A stretch of DNA of 64,000 bases, taken from the NCBI RefSeq assembly GCF_021295315.1, contig NZ_JAIMJA010000007.1:163788-227787 (forward strand), read 5' to 3'. The notes beneath the pieces are model-generated. The model made no database searches, was not told where the DNA came from, and saw only the letters and a program-made list of their open reading frames with translations. Source of the DNA: Motilimonas cestriensis (GTDB taxonomy: Bacteria > Pseudomonadota > Gammaproteobacteria > Enterobacterales > CBDFNC01). Below, in pieces: positions 45,775 to 56,038 of the stretch. Positions within the stretch are counted from its first letter, which is position 1. Each line of letters opens with the position of its first letter. The position numbers and the translations under genes were made by a program.

Positions 45775-46500
45775 ATGGCCGAGAATAATATTGAGTTAAA
45801 AGGCACCAATTTTACACTTTTTGTTTTAAATATCAGCGATGGTAATTTGTCTTCGATCCAGCATGCATTGCAACAAAAAGTGCAACAGGCTCCCGCTTTC
45901 TTTAGTGGCGCACCTGTCGTTATCAACATTGAAAAATGTGAAGACGAAATTGATTTTATGGGGCTCAGTGAGGTGATTAAGAGCCAACAGTTTGTCTTGG
46001 TTGGCATTACCGGTGCTCAAAGTAATGCGGTGAAACAAGCAGCGCGTCAGGCCGGGCTAGCCGTTTTAACCTCAGGACAAGCCAGTCAAGCGGAAACACC
46101 GGTGCCAGTTGTTGAAGCAAAAGTTGAAACTCGCATCGAAACACAGGTTGAGATCCAGCATCAAGACTCGCCCGCCACCTTATTTCATCAAGGGCAACTT
46201 AGATCTGGTCAGCAATTATATGCGAAAGATAAAAATTTGGTCATTATTGGCTCCGTCAGCGCTGGAGCTGAAGTCATTGCTGATGGTAGTATTCACGTTT
46301 ACGGCCATTTACGTGGACGCGCAATTGCAGGTGCTAAAGGCGATATAAACTCACGCATATTTTGTCGTAACTTGGAAGCTGAACTAATTTCTATTTGCGG
46401 CAATTACAAATTAAGTGAAACGTTACAAGAAGAATGCTGGCAACACGCTGCCACTGTTTCCCTTGAAAACGATCAATTGAAAATTTCAAATCTAGATTAA
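45775..46500 (+). CDS. minC: Septum site-determining protein MinC
   Basis: MinC blocks FtsZ ring assembly away from midcell; MinD carries it to the membrane. From ATG 45775 (MAENNIELKGTNFTL) it has 241 residues: an N-terminal inhibitory domain, a variable linker (VVEAKVETRIETQVEIQ) and the C-terminal beta-helix (GSVSAGAEVIADGSIHVYGHLRGRA divided over several strands). The frame extends upstream to 45667, but those residues are not MinC-like. minD follows 19 bases later. Confidence 0.93.
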   Translation: MAENNIELKGTNFTLFVLNISDGNLSSIQHALQQKVQQAPAFFSGAPVVINIEKCEDEIDFMGLSEVIKSQQFVLVGITGAQSNAVKQAARQAGLAVLTSGQASQAETPVPVVEAKVETRIETQVEIQHQDSPATLFHQGQLRSGQQLYAKDKNLVIIGSVSAGAEVIADGSIHVYGHLRGRAIAGAKGDINSRIFCRNLEAELISICGNYKLSETLQEECWQHAATVSLENDQLKISNLD

Positions 46501-46519
46501 TCATAAAGGAACATCGGGA

Positions 46520-47329
46520 ATGGCAAGAATTATTGTCGTCACATCAGGTAAAGGCGGCGTTGGTAAAACGACCACCAGCGCAGCAATTGGTACAGGTCTA
46601 GCGCAAGCAGGTAAGAAAACGGTGATCGTAGATTTTGATATTGGATTACGTAACCTTGACTTGATCATGGGCTGTGAGCGTCGCGTTGTTTATGATTTTG
46701 TAAATGTAATCAATGAAGAAGCAAACCTTAACCAAGCGCTTATCAAAGACAAACGCATCGAAAATTTATATATTTTACCTGCGTCTCAAACGCGAGACAA
46801 AGACGCGTTAACCAAAGAAGGCGTTGAGAAGGTTTTAAACGACTTAGCCGAACGCTTTGATTACATTGTTTGTGATTCACCAGCAGGTATCGAGAAAGGC
46901 GCGATGATGGCCCTTTACTTTGCCGACGAGGCGATTATTACCTCTAACCCTGAAGTATCATCAGTGCGCGATTCAGATCGTATTATTGGCATGCTTTCAA
47001 GTAAATCTCGCCGAGCTGAACAAGGCTTAGAGCCGATTGTAGAACACTTGTTAATTACTCGCTATTCACCAAAGCGTGTTAATACTGGCGACATGCTCAG
47101 CGTTGAAGACATCAATGATATTTTAGCGGTGAAGCTACTCGGTGTGATCCCTGAATCACAGGCTGTACTTAAAGCGTCAAACTCAGGTGAACCCGTTATA
47201 CTTGATAGTGAAAGCGATGCAGGTATGGCTTACCAAGATGCGGTTGACCGCCTATTAGGTGAAAGCCGCGAGTTCCGTTTTATACAAGAAGAAAAGAAAG
47301 GCCTACTGAGTCGCATATTTGGAGGATAA
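46520..47329 (+). CDS. minD: Septum site-determining ATPase MinD
   Basis: MinD is the membrane-bound ATPase that oscillates with MinE and places MinC. The 269 residues open with the deviant Walker A ([10 protein letters not shown]), and the C-terminus is the amphipathic membrane helix ([13 protein letters not shown]). It ends one base before the minE start. Confidence 0.97.
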   Translation: MARIIVVTSGKGGVGKTTTSAAIGTGLAQAGKKTVIVDFDIGLRNLDLIMGCERRVVYDFVNVINEEANLNQALIKDKRIENLYILPASQTRDKDALTKEGVEKVLNDLAERFDYIVCDSPAGIEKGAMMALYFADEAIITSNPEVSSVRDSDRIIGMLSSKSRRAEQGLEPIVEHLLITRYSPKRVNTGDMLSVEDINDILAVKLLGVIPESQAVLKASNSGEPVILDSESDAGMAYQDAVDRLLGESREFRFIQEEKKGLLSRIFGG

Positions 47330-47330
47330 G

Positions 47331-47591
47331 ATGTCGTTGCTTGATTACTTTAGATCAAATAAGAATAATACTGCACAGCTCGCTAAGGAACGCCTGCAAA
47401 TTATCGTTGCTCATGAACGCGGCCAGCGCGCAGGTCCGGATTACTTACCTGAGCTACGCAATGACATTTTGCAAGTGATCCGTAAATACGTAGAGATTTC
47501 ACCTGAGCAGGTTACCGTGCAACTTGAGCAAAAAGGTTCAAACTTATCGGTGCTTGAGCTAAACGTGATGTTGCCTGAAGATAACAAGTAA
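47331..47591 (+). CDS. minE: Cell division topological specificity factor MinE
   Basis: The 86-residue protein from ATG 47331 ([17 protein letters not shown]) stimulates MinD ATPase and releases MinCD at midcell. The start has a strong GGAGG site. The frame opens four codons earlier (47319), inside minD. It completes the minCDE operon and is followed by a terminator. Confidence 0.95.
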   Translation: MSLLDYFRSNKNNTAQLAKERLQIIVAHERGQRAGPDYLPELRNDILQVIRKYVEISPEQVTVQLEQKGSNLSVLELNVMLPEDNK

Positions 47592-47622
47592 CAGTTACTT
47601 CACTGCGACGGCTCTAGAATAC

Positions 47623-47650
47623 AAAAAACCGCACGATTGTGTGGTTTTTT
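47623..47650 (+). terminator. Terminator after minE
   Basis: AAAAAACCGCAC pairs with GTGTGGTTTTTT around GATT (one G-T pair). It lies 30 bases past minE and faces the convergent rnd gene. Confidence 0.8.
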
Positions 47651-47694
47651 CGTTCTATTCTTGTAGTGACCTTCTAACTAACAGCTAAAATCCA

Positions 47695-48804
47695 CTATTC
47701 GCCTAAATGCTTCGCCATTAACTCAAACCGCCAGCTAGACAATAACATGGGTTTTTCAGCTGTCTCTTTTTGCGCATCCGATAATTTCCATAACCAAGAT
47801 AAATATTGGTGAATAGTCTTCTTTGAAGCAATAAGCTCAACGGGAAGATCATAGGTAGTGGCAGCCAAGGTCACTGCATCTTTTATCCGTTTGAATTCTT
47901 TTTTATAAGCTGGGTATTCTATGATTGGTTTGATTTTGCTTGGACAATCATCATTCGCCACAGCCAAGCCTTGTTTCACAAGCTGTAACAAAGCATTACC
48001 ATGAATTCGAATTTCTTGGTCGGTCACACCAATGGCTGATAATTGTGCTTTGGTGGTGGGTGCATGTTTAGCAATTTCCCATAAATGGGCTTCTTTAACC
48101 ACAAAGTTTAACGCATAGTTGCGTGACTTCGCGGTTTGATAACGCCAACTGGCCAGCAGCTTAAAAATAGCTAAACTGCGACGTGAAAGCTTAGACGCAT
48201 TTTTTAAATCAATATAGATCTCATCTGGCTGCACTTTTTGCAGTCGCTTTTGCACTAAGTTTTGACATTCTTGCTTGAAAAACTCAGTCATGCCTTTAAT
48301 GGCTAATTTTTCCGCCAGTTGGTTATAGCACTGCTCAAGATAAACCACGTCTTTAATGGCGTAATCAAGCTGAGCGGGCTGCAACGGACGCGCTAACCAA
48401 TCGGTTCTTGATTCGCCTTTATCTAATACCACTCCGGTGAGCTGGGCAACCATGGCCGCATAACCTAATGAGTGGCCCATATTCAAAAAGCCACAAGCAA
48501 CTTGCGTATCTAAATATTCACCCTCTAAGTTACCTTTATGGTTAAGAACAATTTCTAAATCCTCACCAAACGAGTGCCATAAGCTGGTTTTCACTGATAG
48601 TTGTTGCCAAAATGGCGTTAAATCCCCTACTGCTAACGGATCAATGAGATGAAACTGGCCATCTTGAGCTAATTGTAACAAGCCTAAGTTGGCATAAAAG
48701 GTACGGGTTCTAACAAATTCGGTATCCAATGCCATTAGGCTTGGCGTTAAGCCAGCACAGAGTTGCTGTAGCTGACTTTGACTATCAATAAAATTAAATT
48801 CCAA
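47695..48804 (-). CDS. rnd: Ribonuclease D
   Basis: This DEDDy 3'-5' exoribonuclease trims tRNA and other small RNA 3' ends. The 369 residues include the first exonuclease motif MALDTEF (Asp27, Glu29), the later GHSLGY and DYAIKDVVYLEQCY motifs, and a C-terminal HRDC region. It follows fadD on the same strand by 11 bases, an order shared with other gammaproteobacteria. Confidence 0.93.
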   Translation of the reverse strand: MEFNFIDSQSQLQQLCAGLTPSLMALDTEFVRTRTFYANLGLLQLAQDGQFHLIDPLAVGDLTPFWQQLSVKTSLWHSFGEDLEIVLNHKGNLEGEYLDTQVACGFLNMGHSLGYAAMVAQLTGVVLDKGESRTDWLARPLQPAQLDYAIKDVVYLEQCYNQLAEKLAIKGMTEFFKQECQNLVQKRLQKVQPDEIYIDLKNASKLSRRSLAIFKLLASWRYQTAKSRNYALNFVVKEAHLWEIAKHAPTTKAQLSAIGVTDQEIRIHGNALLQLVKQGLAVANDDCPSKIKPIIEYPAYKKEFKRIKDAVTLAATTYDLPVELIASKKTIHQYLSWLWKLSDAQKETAEKPMLLSSWRFELMAKHLGE

Positions 48805-48815
48805 CTGCTTATCTC

Positions 48816-50501
48816 TTAACTTTCGGCCTTTGCCAATTTGGCTAATTCTTCTTCCCTTAAGACACGGCGTAATATTTTTCCGACATTGGTTTTAGGAAGC
48901 TCATCGCGAAATTCTACCAGTTTTGGCACCTTATAGGCAGTTAACTCTTTGCGGCAGTATTGGATTAATTCTTCTTTTGTTAAGGTACTGTCTTTTTTCA
49001 CCACAAAAACTTTTACTGCTTCACCAGAAACGGCATCAGGGATACCAATAGCGGCCACTTCTAATACCTTGGCATTACTGGACACCACATCTTCAAGTTC
49101 ATTCGGAAATACGTTAAAACCAGAAACCAATATCATGTCTTTTTTACGGTCGACAATGTAGATAAACCCTTGCTCATCTATTCGAGCAATATCGCCGGTG
49201 CAAATCCAATTGTCTTCGGTAAGCTCAGGGGTGTGTTTTTTGCCCCAATAACCTGACATCACTTGGGGACCACGCACTTGCATTTCACCCGACTCGCCTA
49301 GGGCGACCTCTTGGCCTGATTCATCTACAAAACGCACCTCTGTTGAGGGCATAGGCAAACCAATACTGTGATTGTAAGTGTCTAAGTTGTATGGGTTCAC
49401 CGTTACTAATGGCGAACATTCAGTTAAACCATAACCTTCTAGCAGACGACAACCTGTAATGTTTTGCCATTGCTCTGCGACCGCTTGTTGCACAGCCATA
49501 CCGCCGCCAACACTGAAACGCAAAGGGCTAAAATCCAGTTGTTTAAATTCCTCGTTATTGATTAAGGCATTAAACAAGGTATTAACGCCAGTGATTGCTG
49601 TGTAAGGAATGCTGGCTAAGTCTTTAACAAACGCAGGGATATCTCGTGGGTTAGTGATCAGTAGATTGGTTGCACCTAAGCGCATAAACAATAAGCAATT
49701 AACCGTTAAAGCAAAGATGTGATACAGGGGCAGCGCGGTAACAACAATCTCTTTGCCTTCTTTTAGCACTGGGCCATAAGCACCAAGTGCCTGCAATAAA
49801 TTAGCAATAATATTTTTATGACTTAACATCGCACCTTTAGATAAACCAGTTGTGCCACCGGTATATTGCAAAAATGCTAAATCATCAGGACATAATTTAG
49901 GTTTTACATATTGTAAATATTCGCCCTTTTTCAAGGCATGACGAAACGTACCGGCGTTAGGTAAATGGTATTTGGGCACCATTTTTTTAATGTACTTGAC
50001 CACAAAATTGACCAGCGTGCCTTTAATGGGATTAAGCTGGTCGCCCAAACGGGTCAAAATAACGTGTTCAATCGGTGTTTCTTGTACCACTTTTTCTAAG
50101 GTATGAGCAAAGTTAGACACGATAACAATGGCTTTAGCACCGGAGTCTTTTAGCTGATGTTTCAGCTCACGTGGGGTATATAAGGGATTAACATTGACCA
50201 CCACCATGCCCGCTCTTAGTACTCCGAACATCGCAATGGGGTATTGCAATAAATTTGGCATCATCAGCGCGACGCGATCGCCCTTTTCCAGCTTAAGCTC
50301 TTCTTGCAAATAAGCGGCAAAGTGGCGAGAAAGGGTTTCTAAACGGCGATAAGTCATCGCCTGCCCCATATTGATGTAGGCCGCTTGATCTGCATATTTG
50401 TTGACGCTTTCATCGAGTAAGTCCACTAACGAGTCATATTGCTCAGCGTCAATTTCAGATGGCACATCACTCGGGTAACGCTCTAGCCAAATTTTGTCCA
50501 T
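48816..50501 (-). CDS. fadD: Long-chain fatty acid--CoA ligase FadD
   Basis: FadD activates long-chain fatty acids to acyl-CoA for beta-oxidation at the inner membrane. The 561 residues show the AMP-binding signature [13 protein letters not shown] near 213, GYGLTECSP near 355 and [10 protein letters not shown], followed by the C-terminal [11 protein letters not shown] lysine. It is a likely FadR target; the fadR gene is at 40417. The intergenic region upstream (50502-50601) shows no clear FadR operator by eye. Confidence 0.95.
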   Translation of the reverse strand: MDKIWLERYPSDVPSEIDAEQYDSLVDLLDESVNKYADQAAYINMGQAMTYRRLETLSRHFAAYLQEELKLEKGDRVALMMPNLLQYPIAMFGVLRAGMVVVNVNPLYTPRELKHQLKDSGAKAIVIVSNFAHTLEKVVQETPIEHVILTRLGDQLNPIKGTLVNFVVKYIKKMVPKYHLPNAGTFRHALKKGEYLQYVKPKLCPDDLAFLQYTGGTTGLSKGAMLSHKNIIANLLQALGAYGPVLKEGKEIVVTALPLYHIFALTVNCLLFMRLGATNLLITNPRDIPAFVKDLASIPYTAITGVNTLFNALINNEEFKQLDFSPLRFSVGGGMAVQQAVAEQWQNITGCRLLEGYGLTECSPLVTVNPYNLDTYNHSIGLPMPSTEVRFVDESGQEVALGESGEMQVRGPQVMSGYWGKKHTPELTEDNWICTGDIARIDEQGFIYIVDRKKDMILVSGFNVFPNELEDVVSSNAKVLEVAAIGIPDAVSGEAVKVFVVKKDSTLTKEELIQYCRKELTAYKVPKLVEFRDELPKTNVGKILRRVLREEELAKLAKAES

Positions 50502-50601
50502 AACTTACTTCATCCTATATCTGGGTGCTTTAATTGTTATCGTTATGTTAAACAGTATATGAATGACTTGCTTAATAACCAAGATTATTAGCGCTAACAA
50601 A

Positions 50602-51486
50602 CTAACATTTAACTAAATATTCTTTTATGGTTTGGGCCACGCCCAGATGATTTTCCATATGCAAATGGTGGTTGCCTGCCAATTTAACCTTGCTCAGCTG
50701 CGCAAATAAGTGCTGGCGTTCGGCTAATTGTGCACTCATTTCAGCATAACCATCTGTGCCCAAAATGCACATTGTTGGGCATTTAATGTCTTTAATTAAT
50801 TGCTGCGCTTGTGATTCTGACAGCCGAAAAGGTGATAAATATGTCAGCCTAGGATCATGACGCCAAATATAGCCATTGTTTACCTGCACCGCCCCACGCG
50901 TGGCTAATAACGTCGCACAACGCTTACTGATCCCTAATGCGCGCTGTTTCGCCTGCACTAATGAACTTAATGCTCTGGGTTTCGGTGCCGAGGATTGCTG
51001 ACGCGATAAAATAGCACGGCGCAGATGAGTGGTGGTAGACGCGACAGATTGAACCAACGGCCCAGCCCCTTCAATCATGACTAAAGCGCTCACTTTTTCC
51101 GGAAAAGCTGCAGCCACACAGCTGGCCACTAACGCGCCAAGAGAATGCCCAACCAAAATAACGGGCCGTTCGCCGAGTGCGGTGATAACCTGATAAACAT
51201 CATCAACCCAATCAGCAAAGTGATACGCGCTGTTTTTATGCTGTGACTGACCGTGACCGGGTAGGTCAATACACACAAAACGGAATTGAGATGTCAGTTG
51301 TTGCTGCGCAAACGCCTGCAGTAACGGTATAAATGACGCCCCATTGTCTAGCCAACCATGAAGGCATAAAACAATAGGCAAGTCAGGTTGGCCAACAGCG
51401 AGTGCTGCCAAAGAGCCATCACGCAATGCAATAGATTGGCTTTCAAGCTTAGATTGAATAGGGAATGAAACGGCAGTGTCGAGCAT
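50602..51486 (-). CDS. Alpha/beta hydrolase
   Basis: The 294-residue cytoplasmic hydrolase has HGWLDNGASF for the oxyanion hole, VGHSLGALVA with the serine nucleophile, a late aspartate (LGTDGYAEM) and histidine (GNHHLHME). The family covers many esterases and lipases; the substrate is unknown. It overlaps the small downstream-start gene at 51486 by one base, so both are probably co-transcribed with tsaB and yoaA upstream. Confidence 0.78.
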   Translation of the reverse strand: MLDTAVSFPIQSKLESQSIALRDGSLAALAVGQPDLPIVLCLHGWLDNGASFIPLLQAFAQQQLTSQFRFVCIDLPGHGQSQHKNSAYHFADWVDDVYQVITALGERPVILVGHSLGALVASCVAAAFPEKVSALVMIEGAGPLVQSVASTTTHLRRAILSRQQSSAPKPRALSSLVQAKQRALGISKRCATLLATRGAVQVNNGYIWRHDPRLTYLSPFRLSESQAQQLIKDIKCPTMCILGTDGYAEMSAQLAERQHLFAQLSKVKLAGNHHLHMENHLGVAQTIKEYLVKC

Positions 51487-51770
51487 TATGCGTAGAGGTC
51501 AATACCAAAGGTGCTGGATATTTCTTCTCGCATTTGGGCTTTTTCAATATCTTGATAAGAGGCTAACGCTTTTTGATTGCGTCCATCTGGCTGATCATAA
51601 GCCAATTTGACGGTTTCTATCTCTTGCTCATTTAACTGAGTTTGTCTTATTGGCGCAGGTGACTTGGCGACTTGCTCGGGAACGGCGGGCGCAGCCGGCT
51701 GCTTGGGTTTTTGATACCCCGATGAAATACTATCAATATTGTTTGAAATTTGATTAATCATCGCCATCAA
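51486..51770 (-). CDS. Small hypothetical protein (94 aa)
   Basis: This polar protein of 94 residues has a Pro/Ala-rich middle (PKQPAAPAVPEQVAKSPAP) and a helical C-terminus (QTQLNEQEIETVKLAYDQ). I do not recognise a family. Its stop overlaps the start of the hydrolase gene by one base, an operon-like sign that it is real. MAMINQ, one codon in, is an alternative start. No membrane or signal segment is seen. Confidence 0.6.
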   Translation of the reverse strand: MMAMINQISNNIDSISSGYQKPKQPAAPAVPEQVAKSPAPIRQTQLNEQEIETVKLAYDQPDGRNQKALASYQDIEKAQMREEISSTFGIDLYA

Positions 51771-51861
51771 TCCAACACATCAACTCAATTAATTTCGCTA
51801 TTACTGTTATCTAGGTTTGTGTCGCGCTATTGAAATTATAGCGCGAGAATAAATAAAGTAA

Positions 51862-52575
51862 CTATTCTCTGCCCGGAAGTTTCTTCCACGTCACTTTATC
51901 ACGTAAATATACTGGCGTTGCTTGGTCCGCCATCACTGTTTGACCATTCAAAAACTGATCCAACGCCGCAGGTAACATAAATTCACTGTGCGGAAATGAC
52001 ACCACCACGGTTTCTGTTAAGTTGAATGCGCTCGACAGTTCAGCGTAAGCTTGCCAACCAGTGCCCACTGGCGTCATCGGTAAATCGAATTTGTCTGCAT
52101 ACAACTCAAGCACAGCGTGTGGTGGTAATACCTGCTCTTCACCAATCAAGGTCATTAATTGCTGCTCATTAAGCTGATATTCACCCCAGTATACTTCTCC
52201 CATGCGCGCATCAATTGCGGCTAACACACGGGTAGCGCCTTGCTGCACATAAGCTTGTTGCGCCATGGCCTGTAAGGTTGAAACGCCAATCATCGGCAAA
52301 TCAGCGCCAAATGCTAAGCCTTGAGCAATGCCGATACCAATACGCACACCAGTAAAGCTGCCAGGGCCACGACCATATACTAAAGCGCTCACCTCGTTAA
52401 GTGATATATTTGCGTCTTTTAGCACAGCATCCACCATTGGCAATATGCGCTGAGTGTGCTCTCTTGGGCTCAAAATAAAGTTTGCATGAACCCTATCAGA
52501 TCCTGATAAAGCAACCGAGCAGCCCTCTGTAGAGGTGTCCATTGCGAGTAAAATTGTTGGTTTTGTGCTGGCCAT
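51862..52575 (-). CDS. tsaB: tRNA threonylcarbamoyladenosine biosynthesis protein TsaB
   Basis: TsaB partners TsaD and TsaE to make the t6A modification on ANN-decoding tRNAs. The 237 residues open ILLAMDTSTEGCSVAL and contain GRGPGSFTGVRIGIGIAQGLA, the characteristic TsaB/Gcp signature. It starts 2 bases after the yoaA stop, so both are translated together. Length is typical. Confidence 0.93.
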   Translation of the reverse strand: MASTKPTILLAMDTSTEGCSVALSGSDRVHANFILSPREHTQRILPMVDAVLKDANISLNEVSALVYGRGPGSFTGVRIGIGIAQGLAFGADLPMIGVSTLQAMAQQAYVQQGATRVLAAIDARMGEVYWGEYQLNEQQLMTLIGEEQVLPPHAVLELYADKFDLPMTPVGTGWQAYAELSSAFNLTETVVVSFPHSEFMLPAALDQFLNGQTVMADQATPVYLRDKVTWKKLPGRE

Positions 52576-52577
52576 AA

Positions 52578-54488
52578 TTAATCCAAGTGTTGCAGAAATT
52601 CAGTCACTTTAGTGAGATCCCGAGTACGGGGCATGCAAGGTAAACTATTCAAAAAGATATTGCCATAGTTTCGACTGACTAATCTTGGGTCACAGATGAT
52701 GACGGCGCCTTTATCTTCCACGTCACGGATCAATCGCCCTACCCCTTGTTTTAAGGTGATCACCGCTTGCGGTAACTGTACATGTTGAAACGGCTCTAGC
52801 CCTTTAAGCTGAGCATCTTCCATTCGCGCCTTCAATAAGGGATCGTCTGGTGAAGCAAAAGGGATTTTATCGATAATCACTAAAGACAAGCCTTGGCCGC
52901 GCACATCGATACCTTCCCAAAATGCTCCCGTTGCCACTAATAATGCATTACCCGAGTCAATAAACTCATTCAACAGCGCCTGTTTACTGGCTTCGCCTTG
53001 CACTAAAATAGGCAAATCCAATAACTCACGAAAACAATTCGCTAGCTCGTTCATCATGTAATGACTGGTGCATAAAAAGAAACAACGGCCTTTATTATGG
53101 GCAATGATAGGCGCTAATAATTTTGCCAGCACCGGCGCTAAGTTTTTACCACCCGGCTCAGGTAAAAAGCGCGGCACAGCCAACAAGCTTTGCTGGGCAT
53201 AATCAAACGGGCTTTTAAGCAGTAATGTTTGTGCATCGGTCACGCCAAGTAATTGCGCAAAGTGATCAAATTTTTGATCCACCGCTAAGGTAGCACTGGT
53301 AAACACCCAAGCAGCGGGTCTTTTTTCCATCTCACTAGCAAAGCGCTCTGCCACACTCAATGGCGTGATATTGAGGCTAAATTGCATGCGGTTACAGTCA
53401 AACCAATAGCTAAAACCAGCGGTGTCGACAGACAACAGCTTTTCAAACTGACTTTTAAATAGCACCAGCCGTTCAAAACAATGGTCCAGTACTTCACTGC
53501 GATTCAAGCCCAACTTGGCGACCTCGTACACCAGTTGCATCGCTTCCATAAACCTTGCCACCGATTGTTTCATTTGGTCGTCGCGCAGTTTATCGCGCCA
53601 GCTGCCACTGCCTTTATCAACATTGAAAGCAATGCGTAACTCTTGTATCGACGATTTAAAGCGATCACAAGCTTTACCGAGTTGCGCCATATCACGCAAC
53701 TCAGCCCGATAAACATAATCCATGTCTTTACACAGCTCAAATAGCTGGCGGCTGGATAATGACTCGCCAAAATATTGACTGGCAATATCGGGTAATTGAT
53801 GGGCTTCATCAAAAATATACACGTCGGCGTCTGGGATCAGCTCACCAAAACCGGTGTCTTTCACAGCTAAGTCGGCAAAAAACAAATGGTGATTGACCAC
53901 CAACACATCGGCTTCAAGGGCACGCTTGCGCGCTTTGATCAAATAGCAGTCGTCATAGCTGGGACAATCACGGCCTAGGCAATTGTCATTGGTGCTGGTC
54001 ACAAGTGGGATAATGTCGGCATCTTCCGCCAGTTCAGCGAGCTCGCCAATGTCACCTTGCTCACTACTGGTGGACCAGGTTTTCACTTTGACCAGATCAG
54101 CCAGTAAGTTGGTGTCTTGCTGATGGCTTTGCAACATAAAGCGGTTCATTCGCTCTAAACACAAATAATTATTACGCCCTTTAAGTAAAGCCACCACACC
54201 AGTGAAGCCACTGGCATTAAGTAATAAGGGCAAATCGCGCAAATACAGTTGTTCTTGTAGGTTTTTACTGCCGGTAGAAATAACCGTACGCTTACCATGT
54301 ACCAAAGCTGGCGCCAGATAAGCAAAGGTTTTACCGGTGCCCGTTTCTGCTTCCACTAATAAAGCACTTGCGTCTTTGATACTCTGACCAACGGCTTGCG
54401 CCATCTCAAGTTGTGGTTGACGCGGCTGGTAGCCCTTAATCAATTCAGATAAAGGCCCTGAAGCAGAAAAAAATTGAGCAACCGACAT
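52578..54488 (-). CDS. yoaA: YoaA/DinG family iron-sulfur DNA helicase
   Basis: The 636-residue superfamily 2 helicase has Walker A VEAETGTGKTFAY near 47, a DEAH box (VYIFDEAHQLPD) and late motifs GAFWEGIDVRG and QGVGRLIRD. Cysteines around NYLCLERM and NCLGRDCPSYDDC, near residue 130-190, form the XPD-type 4Fe-4S cluster site. YoaA helps replication cope with DNA damage and associates with HolC in E. coli. tsaB follows directly. Confidence 0.92.
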   Translation of the reverse strand: MSVAQFFSASGPLSELIKGYQPRQPQLEMAQAVGQSIKDASALLVEAETGTGKTFAYLAPALVHGKRTVISTGSKNLQEQLYLRDLPLLLNASGFTGVVALLKGRNNYLCLERMNRFMLQSHQQDTNLLADLVKVKTWSTSSEQGDIGELAELAEDADIIPLVTSTNDNCLGRDCPSYDDCYLIKARKRALEADVLVVNHHLFFADLAVKDTGFGELIPDADVYIFDEAHQLPDIASQYFGESLSSRQLFELCKDMDYVYRAELRDMAQLGKACDRFKSSIQELRIAFNVDKGSGSWRDKLRDDQMKQSVARFMEAMQLVYEVAKLGLNRSEVLDHCFERLVLFKSQFEKLLSVDTAGFSYWFDCNRMQFSLNITPLSVAERFASEMEKRPAAWVFTSATLAVDQKFDHFAQLLGVTDAQTLLLKSPFDYAQQSLLAVPRFLPEPGGKNLAPVLAKLLAPIIAHNKGRCFFLCTSHYMMNELANCFRELLDLPILVQGEASKQALLNEFIDSGNALLVATGAFWEGIDVRGQGLSLVIIDKIPFASPDDPLLKARMEDAQLKGLEPFQHVQLPQAVITLKQGVGRLIRDVEDKGAVIICDPRLVSRNYGNIFLNSLPCMPRTRDLTKVTEFLQHLD

Positions 54489-54575
54489 AGTGATCCAGCA
54501 ACAAATAAAAAAGGCATTATGCCAGAATTATTATTTGTTGCAGCTACTAGGGTCCGCGGGCCCTAGTAAAGCTAG

Positions 54576-54797
54576 CTAAACAAATACATCAATATCCCCT
54601 TCGTGGGGTTTTTCAGTCGTTGATTCAACTTTATCCGGATGTTTGGGCAACTTTTGCTGCGTTTTTAAATGCTTTTTATTTTTCTCCGATATTTTACCTG
54701 TTTGCTGCGCCTTATGAACATCAATCGTGCTGTCTTTGTCCGTTACCCGTGGTAAAGGTTTACTGACCACATCATTGACTAAGCTTTGACCTGACAT
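54576..54797 (-). CDS. Small lysine-rich hypothetical protein
   Basis: The 73-residue basic, low-hydrophobicity protein contains KISEKNKKHLKTQQKLPKHP and ends in an acidic tail (EGDIDVFV). I do not recognise it; it is probably largely disordered. An AGGGGGTG-type site precedes its ATG on the minus strand, which supports translation. It lies between yoaA and the his promoter, divergent from the his operon. Confidence 0.5.
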   Translation of the reverse strand: MSGQSLVNDVVSKPLPRVTDKDSTIDVHKAQQTGKISEKNKKHLKTQQKLPKHPDKVESTTEKPHEGDIDVFV

Positions 54798-54886
54798 AAA
54801 TCACCCCCTTATACTCACTATATCGGCACGATATTCTATAATTTTAGCTCACTTAGCAGATGATTCACTATTTAGAAAAAAACCGT

Positions 54887-54914
54887 TTGCAATTTGAGCC
54901 TGCGTTGGTAATGT
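54887..54914 (+). promoter_or_regulatory. Predicted sigma-70 promoter of the his operon
   Basis: TTGCAA (54887-54892) and TAATGT (54909-54914) are separated by 16 bases. A start near 54921 would leave a short leader before the his leader peptide at 54948. Confidence 0.5.
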
Positions 54915-54947
54915 GTGCTTGTTTTGTTTTTCAATATAAGAATTTAA

Positions 54948-55004
54948 ATGAACCGTAAGCTGACTACACAAGTTGTAATTCATCACCATCATCATCCGAA
55001 GTAA
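54948..55004 (+). CDS. hisL: his operon leader peptide
   Basis: ATG 54948 opens an 18-residue peptide, MNRKLTTQVVIHHHHHPK, with five histidine codons in a row (CATCACCATCATCAT). Ribosome stalling at these codons when His-tRNA is scarce is the known attenuation mechanism of his operons. The leader is followed by alternative pairing segments and a terminator at 55075-55106. Confidence 0.92.
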   Translation: MNRKLTTQVVIHHHHHPK

Positions 55005-55005
55005 T

Positions 55006-55106
55006 CTTCCGGAGGAATGGTTCTGGAAGGCTAATTTTGAGGTACTTCCAGCAGCGGTTTAACAAGAATTTTAAAACCCTCGGAAGGAAACTTCAGAGGG
55101 TTTTTT
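55006..55106 (+). promoter_or_regulatory. his transcription attenuator
   Basis: The terminator hairpin has CCCTC-G-GAAG (55077-55086) paired with CTTC-A-GAGGG (55091-55100), followed by TTTTTT. Upstream, CTTCC...GGAAG (55006-55029) and GGAAGG...CTTCC (55025-55049) can form alternative pairs for antitermination. hisG starts 30 bases past it. This is the expected layout of his attenuation. Confidence 0.85.
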
Positions 55107-55136
55107 CGTTTTAGCGGGTAAAGGAATAGTATAAAT

Positions 55137-56036
55137 ATGTTAGATAAAAAAAGATTACGTATCGCGATACAAAAATCAGGTCGTTTAAGCAAAGATTCAC
55201 AAGAAATGCTAAAAGCCTGTGGCTTAAAAATAAACATGCGCGAACAACGCCTGATTGCACATTGTGAAAACATGCCAGTTGATCTGCTACGTGTGCGCGA
55301 TGACGATATCCCAGGCTTAGTAATGGATGGCGTGGTTGATTTAGGTATCATCGGCGAAAACGTGTTGGAAGAAGAGAGCTTGCTACGTGCTCAAACTGAA
55401 GATCCAGCGCAATTTGAGTTATTAAAACGTCTAGATTTCGGTGGTTGTCGCCTGTCGCTTGCCGTGCCAGAAGACTTTGACTACCAAGGGCCTGAGTCAC
55501 TACGTGACTTACGTATTGCTACCTCTTACCCTGGTATCTTAAAAGCCTTCATGGATAAAGCCGGCGTACCTTTTAGCTCTTGTATGCTCAATGGTTCGGT
55601 TGAAGTTGCACCACGTGCAGGCTTGGCTGACGCTATCTGCGACTTAGTATCAACAGGTGCCACCCTAGAAGCGAACGGCCTGAAAGAGACCGAAGTTATT
55701 TACAAATCTAAAGCCGTACTGATTAAAGCTGCGGGTAAATTTGATGAAGAAAAACAAGCGCTAATCAATAAAATTCTCACGCGCGTACAAGGCGTGCAAC
55801 AAGCCCGTGAAAGCAAGTACATCATGCTACACGCGCCAAAAGCGCAGCTAAACAAAGTCATTGATTTAATGCCAGGCTCAGAAAAACCGACGGTATTGCC
55901 ATTAGCTGGAACGACCGATACCGTTGCCATCCATGTTGTTAGCACTGAAAACCTATTTTGGGAAACCATGGAAGAGCTTAAAGAACTTGGCGCAAGCTCA
56001 ATTCTAGTATTACCAATTGAAAAAATGTTGGAGTAG
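55137..56036 (+). CDS. hisG: ATP phosphoribosyltransferase HisG (long form)
   Basis: HisG makes phosphoribosyl-ATP from ATP and PRPP, the first and feedback-controlled step of histidine synthesis. The 299 residues are the long form: a two-lobed catalytic part and a C-terminal ACT-like regulatory domain ([14 protein letters not shown] onward) that binds histidine. [10 protein letters not shown] is in the PRPP region. It is first in the operon after the attenuator. Confidence 0.96.
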   Translation: MLDKKRLRIAIQKSGRLSKDSQEMLKACGLKINMREQRLIAHCENMPVDLLRVRDDDIPGLVMDGVVDLGIIGENVLEEESLLRAQTEDPAQFELLKRLDFGGCRLSLAVPEDFDYQGPESLRDLRIATSYPGILKAFMDKAGVPFSSCMLNGSVEVAPRAGLADAICDLVSTGATLEANGLKETEVIYKSKAVLIKAAGKFDEEKQALINKILTRVQGVQQARESKYIMLHAPKAQLNKVIDLMPGSEKPTVLPLAGTTDTVAIHVVSTENLFWETMEELKELGASSILVLPIEKMLE

Positions 56037-56038
56037 TC

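Noticed and set aside
50502..50601. FadR operator upstream of fadD
   Set aside because: Expected from the biology, but no convincing palindrome is visible.
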